Source of the DNA: Gaiella sp038230035
GTDB taxonomy: Bacteria > Actinomycetota > Thermoleophilia > Gaiellales > Gaiellaceae
NCBI GenBank assembly: GCA_038230035.1
Contig: JBBRNX010000009.1
Coordinates: forward strand, 49,286 to 113,285
DNA: 64,000 nt
Reading direction: 5' to 3'
Position 1 is the stretch's first letter; the number at the start of each line of letters is the position of its first letter. Shown in pieces: positions 55,659-64,000 of the stretch. A model generated the notes under the pieces. The model was given only the letters and a program-made list of their open reading frames with translations. It was not told the DNA's origin and did not search any database. The position numbers and the translations under genes are program-made.

Positions 55659-56468
55659 GTGTCCGGCAATTCTGAGCCCGAGACGCACCAAGGCGCCTCG
55701 AAGGCCACGGAGCGGCGACACGCGACGCCCTCTTCGTCACGGGGCGCCTACGAGATCGAGTGCCGTCGGCTCTTTTCGGAGTTGCTCGGAACATTTTTCC
55801 TGGTGCTCGCGGGTGTTGGCGCGGTCATGGTGGATGCGACCAGCGACGGCGCGATCGGGAGAACAGCAGAGGTCGTCGCGCCTGGCCTGACTGTGATGGC
55901 GGTCATTCTCTTCATGGGGAACATCTCGGGCGCGCACCTCAATCCCGCTGTGACGCTGGCCTTCGCGCTGCGCAGAGATTTCCCGTGGCGTCGGGTTCCG
56001 GCGTATGTGTGCGCCCAGCTCGCGGGGGCGGTCGCGGCCTGCCTGTTCCTGTGGGCGCTGCTCGGGAAGGTCGGCTCGCTCGGTGCGACCGCACCGTCTG
56101 CAAAGTTCAGCGACTGGCGGGCTGCTCTTCTCGAGCTCGTCCTCACCGCTGGCCTCGTGAGCACGATTCTGGGAACGGCCTCGCGGGCTCAGAACGTCGG
56201 CGGTCTCTCGGCCGTAGCCGTGGGCGGTTACATCGCTCTTGCCGGCCTCTGGTCTAGCCCAATCTCCGGCGCATCGATGAACCCGGCCCGGAGCTTCGGC
56301 CCGGCTGTCGTCCTACCCGACTTCAAGCATTTCTGGGTCTACGTCGTCGGCCCGATCGCTGGCGCGCTTGTAGCGGTGATCTTTGCGTGGATTCTCCGAG
56401 GCCCGGGAGGCGATCCCGGCGGGGTGACCGCCGCTCAAGGCACGCTCTCCGAGGAGGGCTATCGGTGA
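55659..56468 (+). CDS. MIP-family aquaporin
   Basis: A 269-residue channel with six membrane segments and the two pore boxes HLNPAVT and SMNPARS. The first half follows LFSELLGTFFLVLAGVGAVM and the second VGGYIALAGLWSSPISGASM. The N-terminal 35 residues are hydrophilic. It is of the aquaporin kind (NPA-NPA); glycerol transport cannot be excluded. GTG start. Confidence 0.92.
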   Translation: MSGNSEPETHQGASKATERRHATPSSSRGAYEIECRRLFSELLGTFFLVLAGVGAVMVDATSDGAIGRTAEVVAPGLTVMAVILFMGNISGAHLNPAVTLAFALRRDFPWRRVPAYVCAQLAGAVAACLFLWALLGKVGSLGATAPSAKFSDWRAALLELVLTAGLVSTILGTASRAQNVGGLSAVAVGGYIALAGLWSSPISGASMNPARSFGPAVVLPDFKHFWVYVVGPIAGALVAVIFAWILRGPGGDPGGVTAAQGTLSEEGYR

Positions 56469-56486
56469 TCTCCTGAGCGAAAGCGT

Positions 56487-57317
56487 CTAGATCTTGCGGT
56501 AGCGGGCGTCGGCGAGCGAATAGAGAGCGAAGGCGATCAACCCGACCGCGACGATCCCGAGCAACAGGTGCCCGTAGGAGTGATGGACGAGCTTCGCGAG
56601 GGCGCCGTCGAGCCCGATCGCGGCCTTCGGGTTGTAGTCCCGTGCCGCCTTGATCAGGAAGATCCCGATCAGACAGAACACGACCATCCGCGCGAGGTAG
56701 CCGACCATACCGAGCCGCACGAACAACGCTCGACCGGCGGGGCTCATCTGCCCGGTCTTCGAATCCTCGAGGAAGTCCTTGCTCAGCCCACGGTAGCCCT
56801 GGTAGAGGCCGACCCCGATGAGGACTGCTCCGGCGATACCGACGATCCACGTCCCCGCGGGCCAGCCGAACGCTCCGGCCGTGGCCTTGTGTGGGTTTGT
56901 CGCCGTGCTCGGTTTCGCGCCGACGAGAAACTTGACGGCGACGAGGCACATTCCGGCGTAGACGAGCCCGCTGGCTAGCCCGGAGACACGATCGAGGGTG
57001 GTGTCGCCACCCTGTCCGACCGCCGCGCGGACGAGTCGCCAGAGAGCGTAACCGCCGAGCCCGATCGCCGTGATGAGCAGGAGCGCTCGCCCGAACGGTT
57101 GGTGGGCGATTGTCCTCAGCGCGCCTTGCTGGTTCGTCGTCTTGCCACCCAGACCGACTGCGAGCCTCACCGCGAGCACGCCGATGATGCCGTAGATCAG
57201 TCCTCGCGCGACGAACCCAGCTCGGGCGAGCCATTCGTATGGCGCGGTGTCGGTGAGCGCCGAGCCTGCGTCCTGGGCCGCTTCGACGGGGCCGGAAGTT
57301 GTGCCTTGAGAAGTCAT
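56487..57317 (-). CDS. DUF1206 membrane protein
   Basis: A 276-residue protein with three repeated two-helix units of DUF1206: ARAGFVARGLIYGIIGVLAV, RVSGLASGLVYAGMCLVAVK and VRLGMVGYLARMVVFCLIGI. Function unknown; common in actinobacteria and proteobacteria. It starts at ATG 57317 with AGGAGTG upstream. A sigma-B-like promoter lies 69 bases upstream. Confidence 0.9.
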   Translation of the reverse strand: MTSQGTTSGPVEAAQDAGSALTDTAPYEWLARAGFVARGLIYGIIGVLAVRLAVGLGGKTTNQQGALRTIAHQPFGRALLLITAIGLGGYALWRLVRAAVGQGGDTTLDRVSGLASGLVYAGMCLVAVKFLVGAKPSTATNPHKATAGAFGWPAGTWIVGIAGAVLIGVGLYQGYRGLSKDFLEDSKTGQMSPAGRALFVRLGMVGYLARMVVFCLIGIFLIKAARDYNPKAAIGLDGALAKLVHHSYGHLLLGIVAVGLIAFALYSLADARYRKI

Positions 57318-57324
57318 GTCACTC

Positions 57325-57356
57325 CTGTTCGCTGGAGACACTGTTCGCTGGAGACG
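57325..57356. repeat. 16-nt period repeat in a 5' leader
   Basis: CTGTTCGCTGGAGAC is present twice, 16 bases apart, in the untranslated leader of the DUF1206 gene. Confidence 0.6.
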
Positions 57357-57385
57357 CGGCGACACGTATTCGATGCCGACAGGCC

Positions 57386-57410
57386 TACCCACCGCGGAGG
57401 CGCCGGAAAC
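57386..57410 (-). promoter_or_regulatory. Sigma-B-like promoter for DUF1206
   Basis: Read leftward, GTTT, 16 bases, GGGTAG, 69 bases before the ATG. Confidence 0.55.
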
Positions 57411-57559
57411 ACGGAGCGGTGCTAGGTGCGCGCGTTCGTAGGAGACATCCGGGCCGCGGCACGATTCACATCCGCCGGATCGGGGTACAGCATCCGAACC
57501 TGCTGTTCTTCGTCCTCATCTAGGCGATGCTCCGTCGCCGTTCTCGGAAGGAGATCGAC

Positions 57560-57775
57560 GTGGTGGCCAAGACGCCCTCTCCAACTGCACTGATCATCGC
57601 GCGCCGCGCTCACAGCCTCGGATACGGAGCGTCCGCCGTCCATGAAGTTCCGGCGCCGCCGGGTCCGGACAGTCCCGAGCCGCCGCCGCCAGGCGATCCA
57701 CGACCGCCGACTGAACCGGAGCCAGGACCGGGACCCGTGTCGCGGTTCCGCCTTCTGCAGGTACCAGACCGTTGA
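57560..57775 (+). CDS. Possible small proline-rich protein
   Basis: A 71-residue frame starting GTG with GGAAGGAG 6 bases upstream. Residues 26-58 are Pro-rich (PAPPGPDSPEPPPPGDPRPP). It lies between the DUF1206 gene and the broken corA. No family recognised. The rest of the gap from 57318 to 57857 holds only the leader repeat and promoter noted. Confidence 0.35.
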   Translation: MVAKTPSPTALIIARRAHSLGYGASAVHEVPAPPGPDSPEPPPPGDPRPPTEPEPGPGPVSRFRLLQVPDR

Positions 57776-57857
57776 ACAGGCGGTTTGCGGGCGTCCGCGG
57801 CGGGGAAACATAGGGCATGGACGTCGGTGGACTCCCGCACGCCGTCGGCGGGCACAC

Positions 57858-58823
57858 GTGATCACCGCGATTGCGTTCGACCGCGACAAAGCAGAGGCGG
57901 TTCGCGATTGGCGCAGCCGGCTGGAGAAGCTCAAGAGCTCGTCGCTGCTGACCTCGATCCTCCGGAAGCCGCTGACGCCGCCGAACTGCGGGAGGCACTG
58001 GCCCTCACTCCGGAAAGCCTAAAGCGGCTCGTAGCCGGCCGTGAACGGGGCCTTCTTCAAGGACTTCGGCATCTATCTCCACATGACCGCGCTCACGCCG
58101 CGCCCGTCGGACCGTCCGGAGATCACCGACATCGACACGATCGAGTGCCTGGTCGGCGAGAACTGGATCTTGACGTCGCACGATCGCCCTGCCGAAGTCC
58201 TCGAGGAATTCGCCGATCTCGCCGGCGGCTCCGGGGATGTCGGCCACCTTCAAGGCCCGACGTTTCTCGCAACCATTCTCGAATGGGTGCTCTACGAGTA
58301 CGCCCGCGCGTTCGAGACGATAGAGACGCAGCTCGAGGCGTTCGACGTCGACGCGATAAAGAGCACGAAGATGAAAGCCGAAGCAGGCATTGCCCGGCTC
58401 GTCGACATACGGCGAGACGTCGGGTCTCTACGACGTTCCCTGATGACACACCGGCGCTCGCTCGCGGCGCTCGCGCATCCTGAGTTGGGGGCGCTTTCCA
58501 ACGAGGAGTCGGCCGAGCGTTTTGCCAACGTGCTCGCTCTCTTCGAGAACACGGTCAACGCCGCGCGGGACGTACGGGAGGGCGTCGTGGGATCCTTCGA
58601 CGTCTTGCTCGCCCGTACGGGCCAGCGGACGAACGAGATCAGAAGGTGCTGACGCTCACATCGGTCACGCTCCTGCCGGCAACCGCGGTTGCCGGCAGCA
58701 TGGGTATGAACTTCAAGGTCGGCCTCTTCGGCCACCCGGGCTATTTCTTGGGTCGTCCTCGGCGGCGTGGCCGCCCTCGCCGTATGTACGCTCGTCGTTG
58801 CGAAGCTCCGCGCCTGGCTCTGA
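57858..58823 (+). pseudogene. corA: CorA-family magnesium transporter with four frameshifts
   Basis: Segments of one CorA protein lie in succession in shifting frames: VITAIAFDRDKAEAVRDWRS from 57858; ADLDPPEAADAAELREALAL near 57953; FFKDFGIYLHMTALTP from 58053, continuing intact for about 195 residues to QRTNEI near 58640; KVLTLTSVTLLPATAVAGSM with the GMN pore motif; and finally WVVLGGVAALAVCTLVVAKL to a stop at 58823. Four single-base changes are needed. CorA forms pentameric Mg2+ channels; this copy cannot be made as one protein. Confidence 0.8.
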
Positions 58824-58848
58824 GCGATCCGGGCAGAATGCTCGCGAC

Positions 58849-59235
58849 GTGGGGCCTGAGACACCAGAGCCAAGGATCGACAGCGGGGCCGTTCACGTGC
58901 GCAGTGAGCTGTTGCCCGACGCGGTCGGTGTGGTCACCGTGGTCGGAGAGATCGATCTGCATGCGGCGTCGAGCTTGCGCAGCGAATTGACTGCCGTCAG
59001 CGACGAGTCCTCTGTTCTCATCGTCGTGGATCTGAGTGCCGCCACTTTCATCGACTCCATGACGCTCGGCGTGCTTGCCGGCGCCGGTAGACGCATGGCC
59101 CAACGCGGTGGCGAGTTGCGAATCGTCTGCGTCGATCCGAACATCAGGCGGATCTTCGGTCTCACGCTTCTCGACCGGCTGCTTCCCATCTACTCCAGTC
59201 TTCGAGCGGCGCTCGAGACAAGCGGTGTTGCGTGA
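58849..59235 (+). CDS. STAS-domain anti-sigma antagonist
   Basis: A 128-residue SpoIIAA/RsbV-like protein (VGVVTVVGEIDLHAASSLRS and VVDLSAATFIDSMTLGVLAG) with the phosphorylatable Ser70 after Asp. The GTG start is tentative; another lies at 58897. Its stop overlaps the large sensor phosphatase gene (GTGA), which would control its phosphorylation. Confidence 0.82.
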   Translation: MGPETPEPRIDSGAVHVRSELLPDAVGVVTVVGEIDLHAASSLRSELTAVSDESSVLIVVDLSAATFIDSMTLGVLAGAGRRMAQRGGELRIVCVDPNIRRIFGLTLLDRLLPIYSSLRAALETSGVA

Positions 59236-62200
59236 GAGAGTCCTTTCCAGACTGGGAATGGCCACGGGCAGACCGGACGACGGGTCTAGGCGTCCTCGTG
59301 GCTCTCGTCGGCACGAGCGCGGTCTCGGCTCTCGCGGGGGTCACCAAGCTCGAAGGGAAGCCGGGGCCGGCGGGTCTCTACCTGGCAGTCGTGATCGGTG
59401 CTTCGGCCCTCGGCGGTCTGTGGGCCGGCCTGTTCGGGTCGATCGTCGCTCTGTTCGGCTACCGCTACTTCTACATCGTCCCGACACACAGCGTTGAGGT
59501 CACGGCGTCCAACGCAGCTGCGCTCGGAGCGTTCCTCGCAACCGCACTCCTGGCGTCGTATCTCCTGTTCCGGGCGCGGCGCTCTCTTGCCAAGCTTCGG
59601 GCGTACCGCGAGACGCTCGAGCTGGCCATGGAGTCGAGCGCGATGGGCACGATGGAGTGGCGCTCCGGCATGAGTCAGGTAGCACTGTCCGCGGGAGCGG
59701 AGCGGCTCTTCGGACTCGCTCCCGGGGCCTTCTCCGGCAGCACCGACCAGCTGCTCGGGCTCGTTCATCCAGACGATCGGTCGCGTGCGGCGGCGGCGCT
59801 CGGTGTGGCCGCGGAGGCGGACGGCCGACTCGCCGTCGAGCTCCGATTCGTGCGCGCTGACGGGGTCGACGTCTGGCTGGAGCTTCGCGCTCGAGCGATC
59901 CGGTCGCTTACCCCCGACCTCGCCAGGGTCGTCGCCGTCGTCCTGGACGTGACAGAGACACGGGAGGCGGCTCTTGCCGACCGGCAGGAGCTCGCGGAGC
60001 TCACCGAACACCACAGCCTGCTTTCGGCCGTGGTCGACCAGTTGCCGACGGGTGTGATCATCGCCGAAGCCCCGAGCGGCCGGATTCTCCTGAGCAACGC
60101 CCAGTTCGATCAGTTGTGGGGCGAGCCGCTCAGGCGCGCCGGAGACTTCTCCGAATACCGCGTATTCCGCGGCTATCACCCTGACGGCACGCCGTATCGG
60201 CCGGAGGACTGGCCGCTGGCTCGAGCGATCCTCGCCGGGGAGACGACAGTTGCACGGCTCATCGAGATCGATCCGCCGACGGGGGTCAAGAAGACGATCG
60301 AGTCGAGCGCGGCGCCGGTTCGCGATGCGTCCGGGCGTATCACCGCCGGCATCTCGGTGATCGTCGACGTGACGGATCGAACCCGGCGGCAGAGGGAGCA
60401 GCAGTTCCTGGGAGAGGCCAGTGCAATTCTCTCGTCGTCGCTCGGTTTCGACGAAACGTTGACCCGTGTCGCTCAGCTCGCCGTCCCGTCACTCGCCGAC
60501 TGGTGCGCGGTCGACCTCCTCTCCGACGACGGCGCGATCACGAATGTCGCGGTCGCCCACGCCGATCAGGGGAAGGTCGATCTCGCCCACCGCCTGCAGG
60601 TCGAGTACCCACCCGACCCTGCTTCTGCCAACGGTGTGCCCGCTGTGATCCGGACGGGGCGTTCCGAGTTGCACACCGAGATCACCGACGAGATGCTCGT
60701 GGCGGCCGCCGTGGACGGGGTTCAGCTCCAGATCGTGCGCGATCTCGGGCTCCGCTCGGCAATTACGGCGCCGCTGACCACGCATGGGCGGACGTTGGGC
60801 GCGATCACCTTCGTCACCGCGGAATCGGATCGTCGGTATACCGAGGTCGATCTCCTGCTCCTGGAAGAGATCGCACGGCGGGCGGCGACGGCCGTAGACA
60901 ATGCCCGTCTCTATTCGGAGCAGGGAGCTGCGCGTGCTCAGGCCGAGGAGGCCTGGGCTCAGGTCAGTCGACTCCAGGCAGTTACCGCCGCGCTCTCTGA
61001 AGCGGTCACGTCGACCGAGGTCGCGGAGGCGATCGTGCGCGAAGGTCTCGTCGCGTTCCGCGCGCATGCGGCGGCGGTCGTGCGGTTGACGTCGAGCGGT
61101 ACGCAGTTCGAAGTTCTCGCCAGCACAGGCTTTTCGGACGCCCTCAGCGCACGGTGGAGCACATACTCGGCCGACCTGGCCGGGCCTTCGGCGGAGGCGA
61201 TACGAACCGGTCGGGTAGTGGCCACGGGGTCGGCAGAACAGCTGGGGCAGCGCTGGCCGAACTCGGTCGAGTCACAGGCGCTGACGGGGCTGGAGGCGAA
61301 CATTGCAGCGCCTTTGCTCGTCGAAGGCGAGGCGATTGGCGTTCTGCACATGTCCTTTCGTGGCACTCGCGAGTTCGACGAGCCCACCCAGGAGTTTCTC
61401 GTCACACTTGCGCGGCAGTGCGCTCAAGCGCTCGAGCGCGCACGCCTGTACGAGGCCGAAGCCGCCGCGCGCGGAGACGCGGAGCGGCTCACAAACCGGA
61501 TGCGACGCCTTCAGCTGATTGTCGACGCGACACTGGCGGGCGGGTCGTTCGATGATCTGCTCCTGGGACTTCTCAAGCACCTTCGCGACGCGGTGGGGTC
61601 GGACACGGCGACCATCCTGATCCTCGACGAAGCCGGCGGTGTTCTCCGCGAGTGCGCGTCGATCGGATTCGACGGACCGCTCAACACGCGTGTCCCGCTC
61701 GGACAAGGCTTCGCCGGCCGCATCGCGGCGTCCCAGCTTCCCGCCGTGGTTCCGGATATCTCGCAGATCGAGGTCGTCAGTCCCTACCTCCGGGCATCCG
61801 GGATCGTTTCGTTGGCAGGCGTGCCGCTCCTCGTCGACGGCCGCACGGTCGGAGTTCTTCATGTCGGCACGAAAGAGCCGCACGGGTTCGAGCGCGAGGA
61901 CTTGCTGCTCCTGCGCCTTGCCGCGTCTCGCGTCGCCGCGGCGCTCGAGCGCGCGCAGGCCCACGAGCAGGAACACCGGATCGCCGAGACGCTTCAGCGC
62001 AGCCTGCTCCCGGGAGCACTGCCGGCCGCATCCGGGATCGAAGCAGCCGCTCGATATGTGCCCGCCACCGTTGGTGTCACAGTGGGAGGAGACTGGTACG
62101 ACGCATTCGAGCTCGAGGATGGGTCGGTGGGCATCGCGGTCGGGGACGTGGTGGGGCACGGTGTCGCAGCCGCAGCGTCGATGGGTCGGCTCCGCGACGT

Positions 62201-63077
62201 GCTTCGCGCGTACGCGACCGATGGAGCGGGGCCGGCCGACACGCTCGCCCGTCTCAACAAGATGTCCTGCCGTGAAGGCGAAGACATGTTCGCCACCGTC
62301 GTCTACGGGGTCGTGAATCCGGCCCGGAGCTCGCTTCGGCTCGCAAGTGCCGGACATCCGCCGCCCCTGCTGCGCCGACCGGACGGTGAGGTCATCCAGT
62401 TGGAAGAAGGCAGGTCGCTGCCGATCGGTGCAGCCGCTGACGCCGAGTACAACGAGGTCGACATCGCACTCGAGGCTGGATCGCTTCTCGTCCTCTACAC
62501 CGACGGGCTCGTCGAGAGGCGGGACGAATCTATCGACGCAGGGATCGAACGCTTGGCCGCGCTCATTGCGGAGGATCCGGCGCCGGTCGCGGAGGTGGCG
62601 GACAGGATCATCGACGCTCTTGCGTACGCCCACCACCCCGACGACGTCGTCCTCGTTGCGATCGCCATCGAGAGGGTGAAGTCGCCGAGGCTCACTCTCT
62701 CCTTGCCTGCCGAGCCGCAGTCGCTTGCGCTTATGCGAGCAGAGCTGAGAGCCTGGCTGGAGTCGGTCAGGGCCGAAGAGGATGAGATATTCGACATACT
62801 GGTCGCGGTCAACGAGGCTTGCTCGAACTCGATCGAACACCCATCGGGGTCCGAAAGCGGGGAGCTGGTCGTCAATCTCGAGGCAGATCTGGTGGGAGAG
62901 GACATCACGATCGTCGTTCGGGATTCCGGCCGCTGGAAGCCTCAGGGCCCGAAGGAGGACCGGGGTCGAGGTCTCGAGTTCATGGAAGCGCTGATGGAGG
63001 GGGTCGAGGTGGTCCGGCTACCAGATGGAACAACGGTGCGTATGCACCGCCGGCTTCGCGGCGAGGCTCGCACATGA
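59232..63077 (+). CDS. Multi-sensor SpoIIE-type protein phosphatase with C-terminal kinase-like domain
   Basis: A 1281-residue protein. Residues 18-115 hold four membrane segments (DUF4118-like; GLWAGLFGSIVALFGYRYFY). Then come two PAS domains (about 125-250 and 260-390) and three GAF domains (about 400-560, 575-735 and 750-910). The SpoIIE/PP2C domain follows (925-1140: GGDWYDAFELEDGSVGIAVG, DVVGHG, LYTDGLVERRDE, DDVVLVAI). Last is a HATPase_c domain (1156-1277) with N box AVNEACSNSIEH and G2 DRGRGLEFMEALM. It should dephosphorylate STAS antagonists in response to signals and thereby free a sigma factor. Overlaps STAS genes on both sides. Confidence 0.93.
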   Translation: MRESFPDWEWPRADRTTGLGVLVALVGTSAVSALAGVTKLEGKPGPAGLYLAVVIGASALGGLWAGLFGSIVALFGYRYFYIVPTHSVEVTASNAAALGAFLATALLASYLLFRARRSLAKLRAYRETLELAMESSAMGTMEWRSGMSQVALSAGAERLFGLAPGAFSGSTDQLLGLVHPDDRSRAAAALGVAAEADGRLAVELRFVRADGVDVWLELRARAIRSLTPDLARVVAVVLDVTETREAALADRQELAELTEHHSLLSAVVDQLPTGVIIAEAPSGRILLSNAQFDQLWGEPLRRAGDFSEYRVFRGYHPDGTPYRPEDWPLARAILAGETTVARLIEIDPPTGVKKTIESSAAPVRDASGRITAGISVIVDVTDRTRRQREQQFLGEASAILSSSLGFDETLTRVAQLAVPSLADWCAVDLLSDDGAITNVAVAHADQGKVDLAHRLQVEYPPDPASANGVPAVIRTGRSELHTEITDEMLVAAAVDGVQLQIVRDLGLRSAITAPLTTHGRTLGAITFVTAESDRRYTEVDLLLLEEIARRAATAVDNARLYSEQGAARAQAEEAWAQVSRLQAVTAALSEAVTSTEVAEAIVREGLVAFRAHAAAVVRLTSSGTQFEVLASTGFSDALSARWSTYSADLAGPSAEAIRTGRVVATGSAEQLGQRWPNSVESQALTGLEANIAAPLLVEGEAIGVLHMSFRGTREFDEPTQEFLVTLARQCAQALERARLYEAEAAARGDAERLTNRMRRLQLIVDATLAGGSFDDLLLGLLKHLRDAVGSDTATILILDEAGGVLRECASIGFDGPLNTRVPLGQGFAGRIAASQLPAVVPDISQIEVVSPYLRASGIVSLAGVPLLVDGRTVGVLHVGTKEPHGFEREDLLLLRLAASRVAAALERAQAHEQEHRIAETLQRSLLPGALPAASGIEAAARYVPATVGVTVGGDWYDAFELEDGSVGIAVGDVVGHGVAAAASMGRLRDVLRAYATDGAGPADTLARLNKMSCREGEDMFATVVYGVVNPARSSLRLASAGHPPPLLRRPDGEVIQLEEGRSLPIGAAADAEYNEVDIALEAGSLLVLYTDGLVERRDESIDAGIERLAALIAEDPAPVAEVADRIIDALAYAHHPDDVVLVAIAIERVKSPRLTLSLPAEPQSLALMRAELRAWLESVRAEEDEIFDILVAVNEACSNSIEHPSGSESGELVVNLEADLVGEDITIVVRDSGRWKPQGPKEDRGRGLEFMEALMEGVEVVRLPDGTTVRMHRRLRGEART

Positions 63078-63436
63078 GTGATCTCGCTGAGCTCGAGGTC
63101 GTCTTGGTCGACGGCGTCTCAGTCGCACGTCTCAGTGGAGAGATCGATCTCTCGAACGCTGAGTCGATCGGCGGCGCTGTCGTACCGCTCTTCGACCAGC
63201 CCGGAGTCGGAGTTGTCATCGACCTCACTCGCATCGACTATCTCGACAGCGCCGGCGTGAGGCTCCTCTTCCGAGTTGCCCAGGCGAGCGAGCGGAGCGG
63301 CAGGAGCCTCCGAGTCGTGGTTCCGGCGGCGTCGCACATCAAGCGGATTCTCGATCTCGCAGATGCCCAGCACGCGATTCAGCTCGACGAAACCGAGCTT
63401 GCGGCCGTCGCGGCGATCCGCGACGGCTCCGTCTAG
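63074..63436 (+). CDS. STAS-domain anti-sigma antagonist
   Basis: A 120-residue STAS protein (VARLSGEIDLSNAESIGGAV, LTRIDYLDSAGVRLLFRVA) with the phosphorylatable Ser59 after Asp. The ATG overlaps the stop of the SpoIIE gene (ATGA), so the two are coupled. Target anti-sigma factor is probably the leftward kinase gene nearby. Confidence 0.93.
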   Translation: MSDLAELEVVLVDGVSVARLSGEIDLSNAESIGGAVVPLFDQPGVGVVIDLTRIDYLDSAGVRLLFRVAQASERSGRSLRVVVPAASHIKRILDLADAQHAIQLDETELAAVAAIRDGSV

Positions 63437-63490
63437 GTCGCCAGAGCGCACGAGCCCCGCGTTGACGAGCTTTTGTTTGGACGTGACCTG

Positions 63491-63850
63491 GTGAGTGCCG
63501 ACGGGCAGCCGAAGCCCGTCGATGTCGCTTGGCCAGCGGCGGGCTGTTGCGTCCTCACGCCACATGGCGAAATCGATGCCTACTCCTCGCCAGCGCTCCT
63601 GGCACACGTAATCGAGGCTCTGGGAGCAGGCGAGGTCACTCGTCTGGTGGTCGACCTCACGTACACGACGTTTCTCGACTCGAGCGCGCTCGGAGTCCTC
63701 GTCGGGGCCCTCAAACGAACGCGCGAGACCGAACGACGGCTCGACATCGTGCGTCCACCAGGCGCCACTCGGAGGATCTTCGAGATAACGAGCCTCGATC
63801 GTGTGTTCGCCCTCCACGACACGCTCGCCGCCGCGCTCGGTCAGCCGTAG
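63491..63850 (+). CDS. STAS-domain anti-sigma antagonist
   Basis: A 119-residue STAS protein (CCVLTPHGEIDAYSSPALLA, VVDLTYTTFLDSSALGVLVG) with Ser64 after Asp. It is the third STAS protein in this locus. I use GTG 63491; a TTG 18 bases upstream in frame is possible. It is convergent with the anti-sigma kinase gene. Confidence 0.9.
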   Translation: MSADGQPKPVDVAWPAAGCCVLTPHGEIDAYSSPALLAHVIEALGAGEVTRLVVDLTYTTFLDSSALGVLVGALKRTRETERRLDIVRPPGATRRIFEITSLDRVFALHDTLAAALGQP

Positions 63851-63861
63851 CCGTCTGCTGC

Positions 63862-64000
63862 TCAGCGCAGCGCGCGGTCGAGCTGTTTCGTAAAGCGGAC
63901 GCTCGTCCCGATCCCGTCGGCGCCCGATTCGACCTCCAGGTTGTCGGTCACGGACCGGATGATCGAGAGGCCCATGCCCTGCTCGTGCAAAGCGGTCGCC
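63862..64000 (-). CDS. Anti-sigma factor kinase, C-terminal part
   Basis: The window edge cuts the gene. The visible 45 residues are the C-terminus of a HATPase_c anti-sigma kinase: HEQGMGLSIIRSVTDNLEVE followed by TSVRFTKQLDRAL. The G2 loop (GMGLSII) binds ATP. It would be inhibited by STAS proteins when they are unphosphorylated. Confidence 0.85.
   Translation of the reverse strand, partial: ATALHEQGMGLSIIRSVTDNLEVESGADGIGTSVRFTKQLDRALR

Noticed and set aside
61272..62840. 522-codon leftward frame
   Set aside because: It is antisense to the GAF/SpoIIE part of the sensor phosphatase; no protein family features.
1..64000. Prophage, integrative element or biosynthetic gene cluster
   Set aside because: No integrase, transposase, phage structural gene, attachment duplication, polyketide or peptide synthetase gene was seen.

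Overview
The window is GC-rich, gene-dense DNA (most genes abut or overlap by 1-14 bases, and GTG starts are common) from a bacterial chromosome. A class II (B12-dependent) ribonucleotide reductase, a long 2-isopropylmalate synthase, SpoIIE/STAS/anti-sigma partner-switching genes, an RsiG-like anti-sigma factor, F420/PPOX-type and DUF1206/DUF892 proteins, and sigma-B-like promoters (GTTT-N15/16-GGGTA) together point to an actinobacterium. A deep lineage such as Thermoleophilia (Gaiellales/Solirubrobacterales) is my guess; the phylum is much more secure than the class. I see no rRNA, CRISPR array, insertion sequence, integrase or prophage. One tRNA (Val, anticodon TAC) lies at 41.3 kb.

Layout. 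0-15 kb: the end of nrdJ, an HNH endonuclease, several small regulators (AraC-DinB fusion, LysR), a MOSC protein, a MFS exporter followed by a glycosyltransferase remnant and a frameshifted methyltransferase, an acetamidase/aldo-keto reductase operon, a large secreted FN3 protein and membrane proteins. 15-19 kb: an RsiG-like c-di-GMP anti-sigma homologue, a GAF-PAS-PAS-LuxR regulator, and divergent from it a three-gene exported-protein set (small TasA-like secreted protein, SipW/Sec11-type signal peptidase, RTX-like repeat protein). 19-33 kb: scattered metabolic genes, including an aldo-keto reductase/ornithine cyclodeaminase-like/threonine dehydratase-like operon, two tandem YcaQ/AlkZ-type proteins, a cystathionine gamma-synthase-family enzyme, an AraC-VOC pair, and a coupled SnoaL/AhpD/YbjQ/M24 operon. 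33-41 kb: a GGDEF protein with an altered signature, cyclophilin, a second large secreted FN3-like protein, leuA with a long leader, and a GT4-GH130 pair. 41-64 kb: tRNA-Val, a ferritin-like protein, amidase, then a region rich in stress-type genes (DUF892, a hydrophilin-like peptide, BrkB, DUF1206, PAP2 and diacylglycerol kinase, aquaporin). It ends in a partner-switching locus: STAS, a 1281-residue multi-sensor SpoIIE phosphatase, two more STAS proteins and an anti-sigma kinase running off the window edge.

How it fits together. Five good and one weaker sigma-B-like promoters precede genes at 45.9, 49.8, 50.8 (both directions), 54.7 and 57.4 kb, close to two sets of genes that usually control such sigma factors. 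The simplest reading is that 45-64 kb is part of a general stress regulon next to its own control circuit. Four reading frames are broken (glycosyltransferase tail, methyltransferase, STAS at 47.6 kb, and corA with four shifts). These could be true pseudogenes or sequence errors, and the sequence alone does not decide.
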